In this document: positions 40,395 to 54,300 of the stretch, piece after piece
Layout: every line of letters begins with the position of its first letter
How positions within the stretch are numbered: position 1 is the stretch's first letter
NCBI GenBank assembly: GCA_004380135.1
Contig: QXCR01000052.1
Span: 62,001 to 126,000 of the forward strand
Direction: 5' to 3'
Length of the DNA: 64,000 nucleotides
DNA from: Stemphylium vesicarium
Lineage: Eukaryota > Ascomycota > Dothideomycetes > Pleosporales > Pleosporaceae
The notes under the pieces: model-generated
What the model saw: the letters and a program-made list of their open reading frames with translations, nothing else
Told to the model about the DNA's origin: nothing
The model's database searches: none
Translations under genes and position numbers: made by a program

Positions 40395-43300
40395 CTACCA
40401 AAAACTGCACCACCCAATATAATGCTGACAAAGATTCTCCAAATTCGTCGCCTCCTTAATCAAGCGATCAACCTGCATCTCCGTCCCGAGCTCCTCCCCT
40501 TTCCCAAAATCGCGTCCAGTTAATTTCTCCTTAACGCGGCTGAGGACCTGGAGTGCACGTGCATTCTGGACTTCTTTGGCGTCGATGCCGTCGTTGTTCT
40601 GCGGGGGTGCAATGGAGGAGCGGTGGCGGGGGCGGCCGACAATGCTGGACATTTGGTGGGGATCGGTAGTAGCGCCGGGGGCGTTTGGGTCGCCGCCCAT
40701 GATGGATTGGCGGCGTTCCGAGGGGTAGTTTGGCTCGATGGGGGAGGCGTCGCGGTGGTTTAGACGCCAGGTTAGGAGGGGGTCGTGGATGAACTAGTTG
40801 GGGAGGAATGTTGGTTAGCCATCGTTTCAATGGTAGCAAGGGAAGAAAACGTGTTGGGGTTGAACTTACGGCTTCAAGGACTGCCATGACACTCTCCTTG
40901 TTGCTTCGCAAGACGCGCATGACGTGCTCGCAGGTGGTTCGGTAGCTGCCCTCGATGTTGCTGACTTCCATTGCATATGTCAACATGCGCGTGAGACGGA
41001 AGGGCACGCGCTCGGGATACTTCTCGCGGTGCATAGCCACTTCGAAGCAGTCGCCAAAGTCAATGTGGATAATTTTGCCCGTGACCCGGTCCAGCATCAA
41101 GTTACTTGGGTGGCGATCGCCTAGACCAAGGATGTATCCAACCATGGACATGACGGCAAGCGAGCGTGTGTAGTTGGTGCGGCGATCAAGCCAGGCTTCT
41201 GAAGACTTGGATTTGAGCCAGAGAACGCGGTATAGGTCTTGGCCAGTTGTGTTGTCCAGTGCGTAACCGAATACTTCGACCTTTTGCATGAGGGTGAGGC
41301 AATCGTAATCTGGTGCCATCTGTAGCATGATGCGATGCTCGATGTTGAGGAGGATCTTCCTGCTATCTCGGTACTCGCGGATGAGTACGTGCAGGGTGTC
41401 GCTGTTAGGGACGAAACCAAGCAGACCAGACTGCGTACTAAGCGGAACTGCGGCATAGCGTTGGATGTTAAGGTGGCGCTTGCGTGATTCCACGTCGTTG
41501 GAGAGCAGGGTGTTGCAGAGACCGAAGAGTTGCATGACACGCTCGTCTTGACGGATATCTTCGTGTCCCTTAAGGATGTGGGTATGTGCCTTGCCGTCGC
41601 TGCCGCGCATCTCCAGTTTTCTGGGCCGCTGTTTGGACTGGATGACAGATGCGACGGGATCAAAGGAGATGATTCGGATGACCGGCTTACCAACCTGGTA
41701 GGTTCCAGGAACGGCCAGCTCGAGATCGTGCGCGTCCTTGAGTTTTGGTGACACATACTGCAACTCAAGCGTCATCAAAGAAGGGAGCTGACGGGCAATC
41801 TTGCGGAACACCTGGTAGTAGAGATCCCACGCCTGATTAAGATCGCCTATTTCACCAGATGTCCTGAATGTATTACACCAGTCCCGGGCTTCTTGAAGTT
41901 CGCGACCGAAAGATTGGATAAAGGAGATTTCGCGGAGTGTCTCTGGGCCCTTGTCGAGCATTGCGTGGAGGGGTGCGAGTGTGGCGAACATGCCATCGAT
42001 GTTGTGATCACCAAAGTACAATCTACTTGCCTCCTCGAGACCCTCATGCCATTGCTCATGCCACAGCACAGCAATGCGGATCAGTTCGTGGCTGACAAGA
42101 TCAGCTTGTTCAACCAGTTTTGGCGAGTGCTCGCGCATAGCCTCCATGAGCTCCTTGGCAGATCGTTGACGTCGCGACACATCAGACTTCATCGATACCG
42201 TCAATGGGAAGACCAAAGCTTGAGGATGCGCTTTGCCGACCTCAATGAGCAATTGGTGTATTGATTGTCGGACCACGGCATTCGGTTGGTTGATCCTGGC
42301 AAGTAGTTGCGGGATGACCTCCAGCCAAGTGTCGATCGGAACTGACTTTGTGCCCTCAGTAATGGTGCGGTTAACACCCTCTCTGCCACCATAGCTGAAC
42401 CACAGAGTAAGCAGCCTGAGCGTGTCTTGCAGCGAACTAGTCGATGATAGTGCAATAGACTTGAAGAAGCCCTGGATAGCCGGGATGACGTGGTCGTGGA
42501 TGATGTTATTAGGCACTTCAGTAGCCTCCCGGTCAGACTTGGATGTGATTGAGTTGATGACTTCAAAGTTGGCAAGCGCCCAGGCGTGCCATGCTTTGTA
42601 CCAGTCCTTGTTGTAGCGTGTGGCAGCGGCGTAAGCGGCAAGAATCTCATGAACGTATTCGTGCTCCCATTCGCCGTCTTGGAGTTCTTGTTGCCAGTCG
42701 CCCTGCTTGAGGTAGCATTTGGCTAGCAGACGGTGGCAATCGGCGAGATCGGTGGGCGAAGACCCTGTGGCTGAACCGTTGAGCATGCTTGAGCCATTCA
42801 TACCATTGACTCCGGTATGTCCATTGGTAGCAGCGAAGGGATTCATGTTACTGAACATGCCGTTCATGCCGTTCACGCCATTCTGTGCCATCATGGGGTT
42901 CGCCGCAGCTCTACTCCTCATAGCAAGATCCTCCGAAAGTCGGCCAGTGAAGTCCTTCATGCTATCGAGGGCCTCCTGCTTGTGGTTCTGGTCGGCCCAC
43001 ATGTATTTGTAAGTTGTGTACGCAACCGGGTGCGAAATCTCATGGGCGTTGTGGCGCACGAATTCCACTACCGTACTGTCACCGGTGCTCTCGATATCGA
43101 GCAACTTCTGGAGAGCCTTGTTTGCGAGGTTCATTCTGTTACTCTTCCTGCAGAGGTTGGTGTACTTGATCCACATGTCGGTACCTTCTTGTGGTGAAAT
43201 GACAAGCTGGCGTACTTTGATCATACGTTGCCAGACCTCTGGGTTCGGTTGTAGTCCTCTGAGCCTCTTCATCCAGGTCTTCCGCATGCTCTTCTGCTTG

Positions 43301-46300
43301 TCAGTGTTACCCTCGTTCTGCTTGTATTGCATAATCTCCTCAAGCTCTGCAAGCATCTGCACACGAATCATCGGCAGGTAAGCGCGTTGGTAAGACTCTC
43401 CCAGAAGTGAGCTTAGCTCTGTGTCTAGACCCTTTCGAGCCTTAGCGATCTCTTCGACGGCGATTTCGAAGCGGTTGTTATGGATGTTGAGAATGGAAGC
43501 GAAGAAAGCTCGATCAGGCGACTGCTCCTTCATGACACCGAGATAGTTGTCCATGTCGGCAAATTTGCCCAGACCCCACGCAGCCGTTGCAGCCAGCGGT
43601 GCTATCGCCTTACGATACTCCTGCGTTGCATTGGCCCACTTCTCCTTAGACAAGCTAGAAAGAAGATCCCACTCGCCCAGTGCGTGCAAACAGCGCATCT
43701 TGCCCATGGTCACATCAAAAGAGTCGGGCTCTTCAAGCTCACGTCTCTGATAAGCGGCAAGCGCTTCGTCCCACTTCTGCAGTTTCTCGAACCACGTCTC
43801 TTTGAGCTCGACGTCGTGGTAATTTTGTGCCTTACGCAAAATACCAAAAGCTGCGTCGGTCTGCTGGAGCTGGTTGTTGATACTGATGAGGGCTTCCACA
43901 GCGCTGGAATTCTGCTCCGCGTTGAATTCGAGCTCCTTGTAGTGCAGTGCCTTGGCAAAAGCATGGCACTTTCCGGCGTACATACCAAGTATCCGAACAT
44001 CGATTGGCAGAGCTTTGTCGTCGTGCTCCATGAACTCTGCCAGGTTGAGCAACACCTGTAATATCTCGGGTGGTATGTTGGGCGATGTGAGTGCTGTTTC
44101 GATAGATCGGACAAGTTCTTCCTGATATTGGTCGTACAACTCGGTCCAACACGACACAAAAGCAGAGTTGAACAATGTCCGAGCGATGGGATTGTAGACA
44201 CTTCCAAGCGGCGTGCAAGCACGCAATGCCTGTTGTGGTGACTCTCTGAGGAGCTCGACGCTGAACCTTCGCATCCACTCGATCCAGTCCTCCTTGGTAG
44301 TTTTGTTGGAAGCCTCCCATGCCTGCTTAAGATGCTGCTGGTTGACCGCTAGCTTCTTAGTGAGGATCTCCGCTGGGTTCATGTCTTCGTCGTCTTCGCC
44401 GTAACGCTCATCCGGACTAAGATCTTGCGGTAGAGGCTCACCCTTTTGCAGCTTCGATACAATGCGTCCGTAGTTCTCATGGGGTACCTTGTGCGCGATC
44501 AATATCTTGTTGACCGTTGGTACGAAATGGATGTAGTCAGGACCAAGCTGGAAGATGAGCGCACACAGTGTCTCGAGAGCTGTCTGCTTCAGAGTCGGCT
44601 CGCTTCCAGAAAGCACTCGGCAGAGTGGATGCACGATGCGGGCTGCAAACTCTGAGACGTTGACCTGCTTGGATAGTCGTCCCAAAGTTTCAATTGCATG
44701 CCTTCGAATCTGGATAGGTTGGCCGGGTTTGTCAAACATCTTGACCATGACTGGAATGATGAGATGCATGTACTCTTCGGCACTGGACCCAAAGATCAGG
44801 AAAGCATGCAGCACTCTCTCTGAAGGCAATCGCTTGCCAGTATGATCCGAGTCCAGGACACTGAGCATGAGTGGTAGCACATCAGCTAGGTAAACCTTGA
44901 ACTCGCCCTCCAGCGAGCGAGCGATGGCCTCAATCAAAGACAGAATAGTGGCCTGCAGCTGCGGACTGCTACTCCAGTATTCCTTGATGGTCGCCAGAAT
45001 GCTGGGCAGGTAGGGACGGATATGCTGGCGAACAATACGCACAAGCTGGCTAAGCTGGTTGAAGTAACCTTCGGATCGTCCAGCTGGTGTCGATCTAATG
45101 ACGTGAAGGAACCCGGGGACGACTTGATTAAGGAATGGTACACACTTCAAGCCCATTGTCGCATAGATGTTCATGACTGCCTCTACAATCGCTGTATGAT
45201 ACTGCACGAGAGACGGATCCTTAAGCAGTCCCATGAGCGTGCTAATAACGATAGTCGGGTAATACTCTTCATTTGAGGGAGTGATGCCCTGCATGATGAG
45301 CGACACATCAGTGATTGCCTGTGCTTCCAAAATGAGATGCTTGTCGGGCGATTGCTCCATGATTTTCTGGTACTCATCCGGATCCAAGGCTCCAAGGGTA
45401 CCCATTAGTCGAACGGTCTCCCTCCTAAGTTCACCTTCAGGCTCTGTTTTGACTATGCTCATCAGAATGTTCATAAGCTCTGGGTATTCGCGATATGGCT
45501 CTATCACATATCCGGCGTTGGTGGCTAGTTGACCCAAAGCTTTCAGGGCAGAGAAGCGCTTAGCGTCAGATGTCTGATCTTGCATAAAGTCTAGGATGAC
45601 AGGCATGAGTTCTTTAATGTACTTGGTCATTCCCTCGCCACCGACTGTTGCCAGGTCACCGATGGCTTTGAGTGTTGTTGAGGCAACTTCGGGATTTGGA
45701 TCCTTGCACTTTGGAAGCAGGACTTCGACGATGGGATCTATCAGGGGCTTGATGAGACTGTCCGCAGCGCCAACGAGACTGCTAATCAATTTGGCACTCT
45801 CCTCTTTACTGCGCGGGCTGTTGGCGTAATTGACTTCGGTCAGTAGCTGCAGAAGCACTTTGCGAAGTGAAGGAAAGACGTAAGCCGGGTTGACGGCTGT
45901 TAGTCGGCCAATGATGGACATGGCAGCCTCTCGAATGCCAAAGACTTCATCGTTCAGAGCGAGGAACAGAGTGCGGACATTGTCGGCTTTACCAAGATGA
46001 CGATCGAAGCGAGCATCCAGTGCTATTAGGACATCCCATCGGATCTCTGGGTCAACATCACCAACGCCGACAGTCAAGAGCTTCTCAATGATGTCGCCAA
46101 CCACCTTTGTCGCGTGAGTACTAGTCTGGTGAACGATGGGATCCTTGACGAAGAGCTGACAGCACGTCAGAGCAGCGCGCTTCCGGATTTCCGGGTTGTC
46201 TGCTTCTACGTATCGAATAGCGACATCGCGAACGAACTCATTCAAGACGTGGCCTGTAAAGTCGAAGCTACCGAGTGTGTGCAGTGCCAGAGCAATCTCG

Positions 46301-47825
46301 GCTTCTCGCGGAGCGATAATTTGTGGGTCTTTGTGATCGCGGGTCCATATCTGTGGAGGTTGTGAGACTTGGTAAGGGCTGCCCAAAGGTAGGAAATGTC
46401 GACCAGCGAGAATCTGACTGAGAAGATCAAGCAGCTTTTCTTGGATCATGGGTCGCGAAGGTGGTACGTAGTGAGCCATGTCAACAAGGGCCTGGAAGAG
46501 CGAATCACTCAACCCGCAGGAAAAGATGGGATCCAGTAATCGCTCCACAGATTTGGTCAGAGCCTGACCGACGGCTGCCGCAATCATGCTAAGACATTGG
46601 AATATCGGTGCTTCGTTGATGACGCTCTTGTTCCGTGCCTTGGCGATGAGACCTTCCTGGATGAATCCCAAGATGCCCTCCAAGTATGGCGAGATGGCGA
46701 CTCCGACGGCGTTCGCAATCTGCCCGATGGCTACGAAGGCCTTGTCCCTATCGCGGTCCTTCCTGATCAGGCCCTGGAGATGCAGCATGCACTGATGCAA
46801 GTACTTTGTCGCAAACTCTGTAGGCGAATAACCAGCGAGAATGGGTATGATGAGCACCACCTCTCTCCGTACCAGGGCATCGCGATGCTCCCTGTACTTG
46901 AGCACCTGCTCCACCGTCTCCTTGTACTTTTGGTCGTTCATGAACATGGCGCTCTTGTCGAGCAGCTCCTTCATGGTGAGAAGGGATCCGTGGATGGCCT
47001 CGTTCGTGTTGATGGTGAAACCACGTAGAATCTCGTCGTAGACCTTGCCGAACCAGAGTTGTCGCATCTGTGAGTCGCGCGGGGATATTATCTCAAAGCA
47101 CGCACTGATTGCTTCGGCAGCAGACTCTCTGATGAGGACTTTGGGATCGCGCAGGGCCACCCAGATAACCTCGAAGATTTGTGCGATCCATTGGTACATG
47201 AGCGTGGGGGAGTTTTTGGCCAGCTCTCGCAGGATGAGAACGGCAGCGAAGCGTCTATTCTCCAGACGCTCCAGCTCCAGCCACTCCAATGCGCCCTTGA
47301 CCTCTGCCTCGACCAACTCGGCGGTGAGGGTGCCGCCGGGCTTTGCGAGCCTTCCCAGGGCCTTGGCTGCTACCACCATGGCTGTGATGTCCTGGCCCCG
47401 CATTACCGCCCTAAGGTACGAGGCAAACCGCGTCGTCTTCTGGCCCGCATCATCGCCGCGGAAGTCGATTAGGGCGTTGAGCGCATGGATGCCGCCGATG
47501 CGTTCGTTCGAGTCGCTGCCGGTGACAATAAGGCCCGAGATCTTGGTGTAGACTTCATTGTTGAACGTGGTGAAGAGATTGGGCGCCAGTTCTGCGCAAC
47601 GTCAGTTTCCCACCGTTTGAGCGGGGACATGCATCGCGCTGCTCCTCACCTCGGTGCGCCGCCTCAACCGTCTGTCGCAGCGTGTTTGCTGCTCGTTGTC
47701 GTGTCTCGTCATTTCTGCGCCCGTCAGCCTCCTCTAACAACCCCAAAGGTATCCTCGACTCACTTTGAGCGTAGTTCGTGGACTATGCGGTCCAGAGTGG
47801 ACGAAAGGGGATTCTGCTGCGCCAT
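40395..47825 (-). CDS. TOR: Serine/threonine kinase TOR (PIKK family)
   Basis: Four exons: 47825-47764, 47714-47650, 47591-40870 and 40793-40395, with introns of 49, 58 and 76 bp, encode 2415 residues. HEAT repeats fill the first half, then comes the FAT domain. The FRB domain (about 1870-1965) has ELIRIAVLWHEQWHEGLEEA and NQAWDLYYQVF, with the Ser, Trp and Phe that contact FKBP12-rapamycin in other TORs conserved. The kinase follows: GHEDIRQDERVMQLF (about 2055), GLGDRHPSNLMLD (about 2197) and HIDFGDCFE, and it ends in the FATC motif HYIGWCSFW. An Asn/Gly/Met-rich insertion interrupts the FAT domain near 1610-1640. TOR is the catalytic core of TORC1/TORC2, setting growth to nutrients at the vacuole and plasma membrane. 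Both N-terminal introns were placed by frame continuity. Confidence 0.96.
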
Positions 47826-48399
47826 CTTGTCTGCTTCACCTAAAGCCTCTCGCAGCAAGAGCGTATGTGCTCAGTCCATCCATAGAAAGGAAAGAAGAGC
47901 GTAGTAAAAGTGGCGCGTCGGTAGAATTGGTGGGTTGCCAAAGTTGCTGTCCCCAACCCGGGACGTATGTCACGAACGCGGCCCACTAGCGAGCTCTGAC
48001 CCACGCGAGCCTCTAGTCCCGAACCTCACACCGGGGAAGCGCTCCCAGCGGCGAGACCCTCGGATTTAGCAGCGGCGGTGAGCCCATCAAGCCATGAATG
48101 AGACGCACCACACCATGATTGGTTTCCAAATATACATCACATGTCGACTATCTTACTTTGCTTCGGTTTCAACGTTTCCAACCTCTGACTCGTGCACGTT
48201 TGGGCTCCAATGATGCTCTGCTGAGAAAGACACTGTTTATTTAATATGATACATATCCATTCACCGCGCACCACGCGTAGTTGCAGAATCCCGTACTCCA
48301 CCCATCCCATAGGTATCACTCGCACCATATCCGTACACCAGCCGCCCTTCCCATTCGTGATGCCGTTACTACACCATTGCTTCATTACGCCTCCTGTCT
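47826..48399. promoter_or_regulatory. TOR upstream region / SEC12 3' flank
   Basis: 574 bp between the SEC12 stop and the TOR start, both on the reverse strand. It should contain the SEC12 terminator and TOR promoter. No specific element recognised. Confidence 0.4.
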
Positions 48400-50462
48400 C
48401 TAGCCGCCGAGCACACCTTGCGCCGCCTGACCAACGAGCCCTCCGAGTTGCCCGAAAAAGATGGACTTCAGAATCGTTTCACCCTCTCCCACTGCCCACA
48501 TGCCTGCATCACTCAGCCTCTCGCGCCACATTTTCTTCTCCTCGTGGCTAAGCTCATCCCACCTCCTTGCCGTAGCATGCTTCTTCAGCACCTCTTCGTC
48601 CCCAGCATGCACTTCTGTGCTGAGTGTGCCATCAGATTCGGGATCATGGTGAATAACCAGAGCTTTTGGTTCGGACGGAGGCTCTTCTGCTGCTTTCTCG
48701 GATATGACGTGAGGAAGGTGGAGGTGCAACAGATCGGCGATGCGATGCGAAGTCTTTACGACTGGCGAATCCGCATTGTTGAGAATAGCATTATGACGTT
48801 TCTCGCGCATCGTCTCACCAAACGTCTTGTGTTGACCGGCTGCCTTTTGTAACCCTGCAGGAAGTATGCCTTTAGTCAGGTTGCCCTCCGGGTCTACAAG
48901 TGACTGTATCAAGAGCGCCATTACTGCGACAATCATAGCTACCACAAGGTACGTAGCCGCCGTGAACAGGTTTCTTGAGCGTGCTGTCTGGAGAACATAT
49001 CGTGATCCAGTGTGCTGTAATTGAAAGGTTTCCACACTGATCGTGTTACCCAGGCTGGTACTAGCCAGACGCAGATACTGGGGTGGTGCTTGGCGACCTG
49101 CGGGCACCTCCGGCTTGTGAAAAGGAGAGAAGACGGCCTTGGTCATTTGTACATCATGGACCTAATATTTATTAGCATTTGCAAGACACAGTTATCAATT
49201 ATCAACCTTACATTTTCGTAGCTGTTGAATGAGTGGAAAGTACTCAACGAGTCTCTCGCATGGCCGTGATAGTCCATTGTGTAGACAGTCAGACTTATGT
49301 CAATAGCCGCTATGGCGATTGCGATCTGATAAGCGCCCTCTTCGTCGGCATCGAGGAGGCTGACGTCCATATCCGTTGCGGCCTTGACATGCTTCGGTAG
49401 TGTCTTGCGCAGGGCAATCATGCCTGGTCCATCCTCGTACAGGTGCAATAGCAGTAGATCAACCCCTGTCCGGTTGGGTTTGTTCGACAGCAGTAGTAGA
49501 TGCTTCGGCGAAAGCCATCGTACACATCTCAGCTTACTCCTTGCACCTTTTTCCACGTGAGGTATTGTATAGACTTTTCTGTGTTCGCTCTTGCCCTTGG
49601 TTTTTCTCTGTTCAAAATCGTAATGTACGTCCTGCACAAACACCTCCTGATCCGTTACATAGGCTATCCGAAAACGACCCTCAGCTTGTGTGAAGATGTC
49701 AAGGTCGTTTGCTTCCTGCCCCTTGTGCAGCGCGATGCGTTCGACCACATCCTGATCCGTAGGTTTCGTAGAGGTTGCGCTAAAGACAACGACTTCGTTC
49801 TCGTCGCCAGCAAGACTAGAGGCAATCGCTCCGATCCGTCTGTTCGGCGTATTTGTCGTCAGTCTTTGTGGTGGTGATAATCGGACTATCCTTTGGTACC
49901 CCTCCTTCTTCCCGCCGTCGGATTGTGGCGTCGTCAATACCGATGTCTTGCTGAGGAACTCTAGGCTGCCATCCGCCTTCTCTGCGTTTTTGGCAAATGC
50001 CTTGTCCTTGGGAAAGCGTAGCTCGTATGCGCGTAAGTGTTCGTTTCTACCGCCCAAGCGGTCTTCTTCGCTACTGTTGTTACCAGCGAACAGGATCGCA
50101 CCATCCTTGGTAGAGAGATTTTCTAGGCAGGTGACCGAATCATCCTTTGAGACCTCGAGTTCGGCGATGGGTTGTACATTGGGCGCGCGAGAGGTGAAGT
50201 CGAATGCTGTGATCTGGTTCTTCACTCCTGATCGTCCTGCCTAAGCGCAAAGGTTTGCCGTCAGTGTTCTGTACGTGCGGCTTGTTCGGAGATTGTGCTC
50301 ACCCCTCCTCCTCCGCCTACAATGAGGACTCCCGGTCTGTTGTTTGCAAATGTAGCTGCGAAGATGGGATAGGATGCTATTACTATTAGCCACACTAGGC
50401 CTCCGCGACAGATGATGCGATGCGAACATACTCTGTGCTTTCGAAACAGTAGGTCGCGACAT
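48400..50462 (-). CDS. SEC12: SEC12, guanine-nucleotide exchange factor for Sar1 (COPII)
   Basis: Four exons: 50462-50432, 50376-50303, 50240-49212 and 49161-48400, with introns of 55, 62 and 50 bp, encode 631 residues. The N-terminus after splicing reads KAQTSYPIFAATFANNRPGV followed by LIVGGGG, a classic first blade of the Sec12 beta-propeller. GVKNQITAFDF and later WD-like strands (KLRCVRWLSPKHLLLLSNKP) follow. One membrane helix (FTAATYLVVAMIVAVMALLI) precedes a lumenal tail of about 170 residues ending FGQLGGLVGQAAQGVLGG. This type II ER protein starts COPII coat assembly by loading Sar1 with GTP. The last intron lies between the propeller and the anchor. Lies 574 bp upstream of TOR on the same strand. 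Confidence 0.88.
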
Positions 50463-51346
50463 TGGAACGTCTTGATATTGCGCGGCCCACGGTAGGTTGC
50501 CGTGTCGAAGCTTCGCGACCACTTTAGCCTGATGCGATTGGGAATTGGGACGGGCCGTTCGGAAATGAAAGTTTGGTGATTGCGCCTCGCGTCGAGGTGG
50601 AGAGTGTCTTCGAGAAGTAATATTAATGTCGTTGGGCGTAGGGATTAGGTTTGCGTATCTGTTCAAACCACGTTTCGCGCGGGAAATCAACGAGCCACCC
50701 GCGCAAGCGTCATCGTTCCGGTCATCGCTTATCGATAGGGCCGAGACAAACGTGACTTCCCTGAAGCCCTACACCTAATAAACTCACTCAAAGACAGTAG
50801 AAACTAATCATTGGATGCGTATCTTTTTAATGATTCAATATCATTCAATCCTCTAACAAGATATGCTATCTACTAGGGCCTTTTGGCCTGGGCAACAACT
50901 TCACCCGCATGCGTAATCGTTCCAAACAATGGTACCTCTCGTGGATATCGTCCTCCTCTTTTCTCATAACCTTTCATGCCAACACACCCAGAAAACCAAC
51001 GCCATGCGACACCATCCGACTACCAGCGGCCGGAACAAACCTCCGGCTCACGGCGTGTTCCGTGAAAAATCAAAACGCCAGGATGCTCGCTAATTGGAAT
51101 CCAAGATTTCTCGTAGACCTTGACCTGCTTCCTTCCTTGTGACACGGACAACCTTTACTTTCAAAGATCACTCATGTTACTCTCTTACTATGTCAAATTG
51201 ACTAGAGACCCTGCAGGGGGCGGGAATAACCAACTCAACGAGTCGGCGCGTCATCGTCGGGTGTACTCCGCTTGTAGCCGTCGATGTGCGGCACCTTCGT
51301 TCGTTTTCTCGTTGAAGAGGTAAAGGGTGCGGTCAATGGAGCGACT
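50463..51346. other. Intergenic region between SEC12 and the importin gene
   Basis: 884 bp; SEC12 promoter at the left and the importin 3' flank at the right. Only short frames, none recognised. Confidence 0.4.
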
Positions 51347-54300
51347 CTACTGCTGCAGTGGCGCTGGTAGTCCGTTTGCAGCAGCGGCTTGTGCTTCGGC
51401 TTGCACCTGTTCAATGACATCGGCCTGGTGGACAGCGCTTTGTACCACTTGTTGCTCCTCCGGGCTCAGATTCTTAGTAAGGTTCTCGTAGAGCGCAGGT
51501 TGCTCTTGTTGCAGACCTGTATCTTGTCAGTGCATGCTCTAGTGACGGCTGGCGCAGTATGCTTACGGAACAAGGCATGCTTGAACATGCCATATGGCTC
51601 GACCTTGTCGAGCGGCGTCTCCAACAAGCTCTCCTCTTCCAGCTCGTCGTCATCGTCGTCATCGACTGAGCTGAACTTCTGTGCCTGCTTCTTGTCAGCT
51701 TTGGTATAGCATACTGGGCGTGTGAATATTACCTCTTCGTTCAAGAAGTCAAGGTAAGCGGCGCTTTCGTCCTTGACGTCCTCAGCCTCATCTGCTTCGT
51801 TGCTCCAATCCGCTTCTTGCTCCCACTCTTCGTCTTCTTCCTCTTCGAATTCGGTCGAGTAATCAAAGGTGTCTTCCTTCTTGGCTTCCTCGCGGTCTAT
51901 ATGGCTATTAGCATTGGCGCGTGAAAAAACTGGTGCATGTACAACTTACTCTTGAGTGCTGCGGGAAGCGTCTGGAACAATCTTGTGACGCCCTGCAGCA
52001 AACGTGGCCAGCCCTGTTGTACGCTAACAGGGACGTTCTGAGCGCTCAGTGTAAGCAGTGCGCAAATTGCCGAAATGCACAGCTTCTTGTCGTGGACTCT
52101 GGTGAAGTTGTCGATGCTCGAGAACCAGAGGCTGAAGAACTTGTTTGTCCATCCGTTTGTCTCGAGAACGTGCAGTGCCAATGCGGGGTTGTAGTAGATG
52201 GAGTTGATGACCACCTCCATCAGATGTATCCGAAGAGACTTGACCTTCGGCTCATCATTTGTCAGTACGTGCATCGTCAGTCCGATGAACTCTGGAATGT
52301 AGTCGTCGACAGAACCGCGCATGTTAAGCATGATGATCTCAGCAAGTTTGCAGCCGCAGATACGATCGACACCGCCGACCTTATCGTCCTTGAAGATGGT
52401 TCGGACCATGTCGACAATAGCATCAAGGTATGCTCGGTTTTGGACCAACATGGGAGTGCCGTAGTTAACGAAGTTCTCAAGTGCAGGAAGCATATCTATT
52501 CATTGTTAGCAGATTCTCGGGTTAAGTAGAGATATAATGATACATACCCTCCAGGTAGAGCTCGGCGCCAGCTTTGAATGTCCTATGTATTAACTCGAAT
52601 GCTTGCCACATAGTGCCGGAGATGCTCTTGGCGGCAAAGGTGCAACTGTCGATGATCTCGAAGACCTCGTTGTAAAGGTCTGCGAAGAGGTTAGTATGAG
52701 TGCTGAAGCGCGTGGTTCTGTGGAAGCGCGTACCGTAGAGTTTGTTCTCGAGCGTAATGGTGATTACGGGCATCAAGATGGTCTCGAGGTGTAGGAGAAC
52801 ATCGGGAGTGCTCTCCAGAGTAAGGATGAGGGTGCCGATAGTCTGCAAGACACCAAGCGCAGTAATACTCTTCTCATCAAGGAAGTCGCCGTATTCGCTG
52901 TCTTCGCCCTTCTCCTGGTTTCTAGACACCAACTCCCGCACAATACGCAGGTAAGTATCGCGCAACTGTTCGCTGAGCGCGACCGCAAAAGGCGTTAGTT
53001 CTGGGGCAAAAACCTCGACAAAGTCCTCCATGACGTTCGCCAAGGCATCGACATCGACTTCGTTGGCGAGCTTCAAGAGCTGCTGCATGACCTGGGGAAT
53101 GTTTTGCTTCATGTTAGTTCGGATAACATCGTGACGAATCAGCGGCTGGAGGGACAACGCAGCAGAGACGCGAACCGGAAGCGTAGGGTCGGCCATGGAC
53201 TCTAGGATGTTGCGGTAGATGATGATGAGGTTGTTCGGGTCCTTGAAGTCGAGCTGCTCAAACTTCTCTAGGGTATCGCATGCGCGCGCGCGAAGGAAAC
53301 CGTGGGGGCTCCTGAACTCGGGGAAGACGTGGCGTACGAAGAAGTACTCGACTTGGTCTGCGATCGGGCTCTTCTTGCCTAGGATAACACCGGATAGTGT
53401 GCCAATCATGCGCAATGCGCCCTCCTTCTCTCGCGGGTTCTTCTCGTTGTCCGGGGCGGCTTCATAGCGGTTGACGACTTCGTTGACGAAGTTCAATACG
53501 GTAAAGGTCTGCTTGCGGCGGCTCTTTGTGAGAGTGACGAGGAAGTTTGTAGCGGCAACGTCGGGCGCGGTCACGTCCTCGTAGAAGTTCAACTTCCGGT
53601 GCAGGTACTCTTGAGGCTCCTCCTCGAACAGCTCGATGTCTTCGTCCGACTGACAGAGTACTGGAAATACGAGATGCGCGATGAGGTTGTCCGTGTGCGG
53701 CTTCAGAAGATCGTACATGGACTTGGGCTTGACGCACTCGTCGAGAAAGTGGAGTGTGTAGTACAAGCTGGCCTTTGAGAGCCAGACCTGCTTTCCGACC
53801 CACTTCTCAACTTGCTGGAGGTAGACCTTGAGGATCTCGGGGGCGAAGTTGGCGATGAAGTTCTTGGCTACCTCGGTGTAGTCGACCTCGTTGTTCTTGC
53901 CCAAGGCAGCTGGGTTGCCGTATCTGCCTCTTATTAGTACTGCCCAAGTGTTTCCCATGAGATGCTGCCACCAACCTAATATATAATCGGTTCAAGTTTG
54001 CGTACGACCACTTCTTCGCCTTCCACCAGTGATTTACTTCGCGCTCGTCAAGGTCCTCGGGGAGGGATGACTCTGGGGGTTCTTTGCCGACAACGGTCAG
54101 GAACAGTGTACACCAGCCGACCATGACCTGCTGTTCGCGGAGCGGTGCAGGGAGATCGAACTACATGCTAGTCAGCCACCATTTGTGTCGTGCGCATGCG
54201 GGACCTTACATAGATGGCGTGCTTGTACACCTTGAGTACTGTGCGCAGTATTTCACCAGCTTCCAGGCTCGTCTCGCCGGCCAACGAGTTGCCAATGTTG

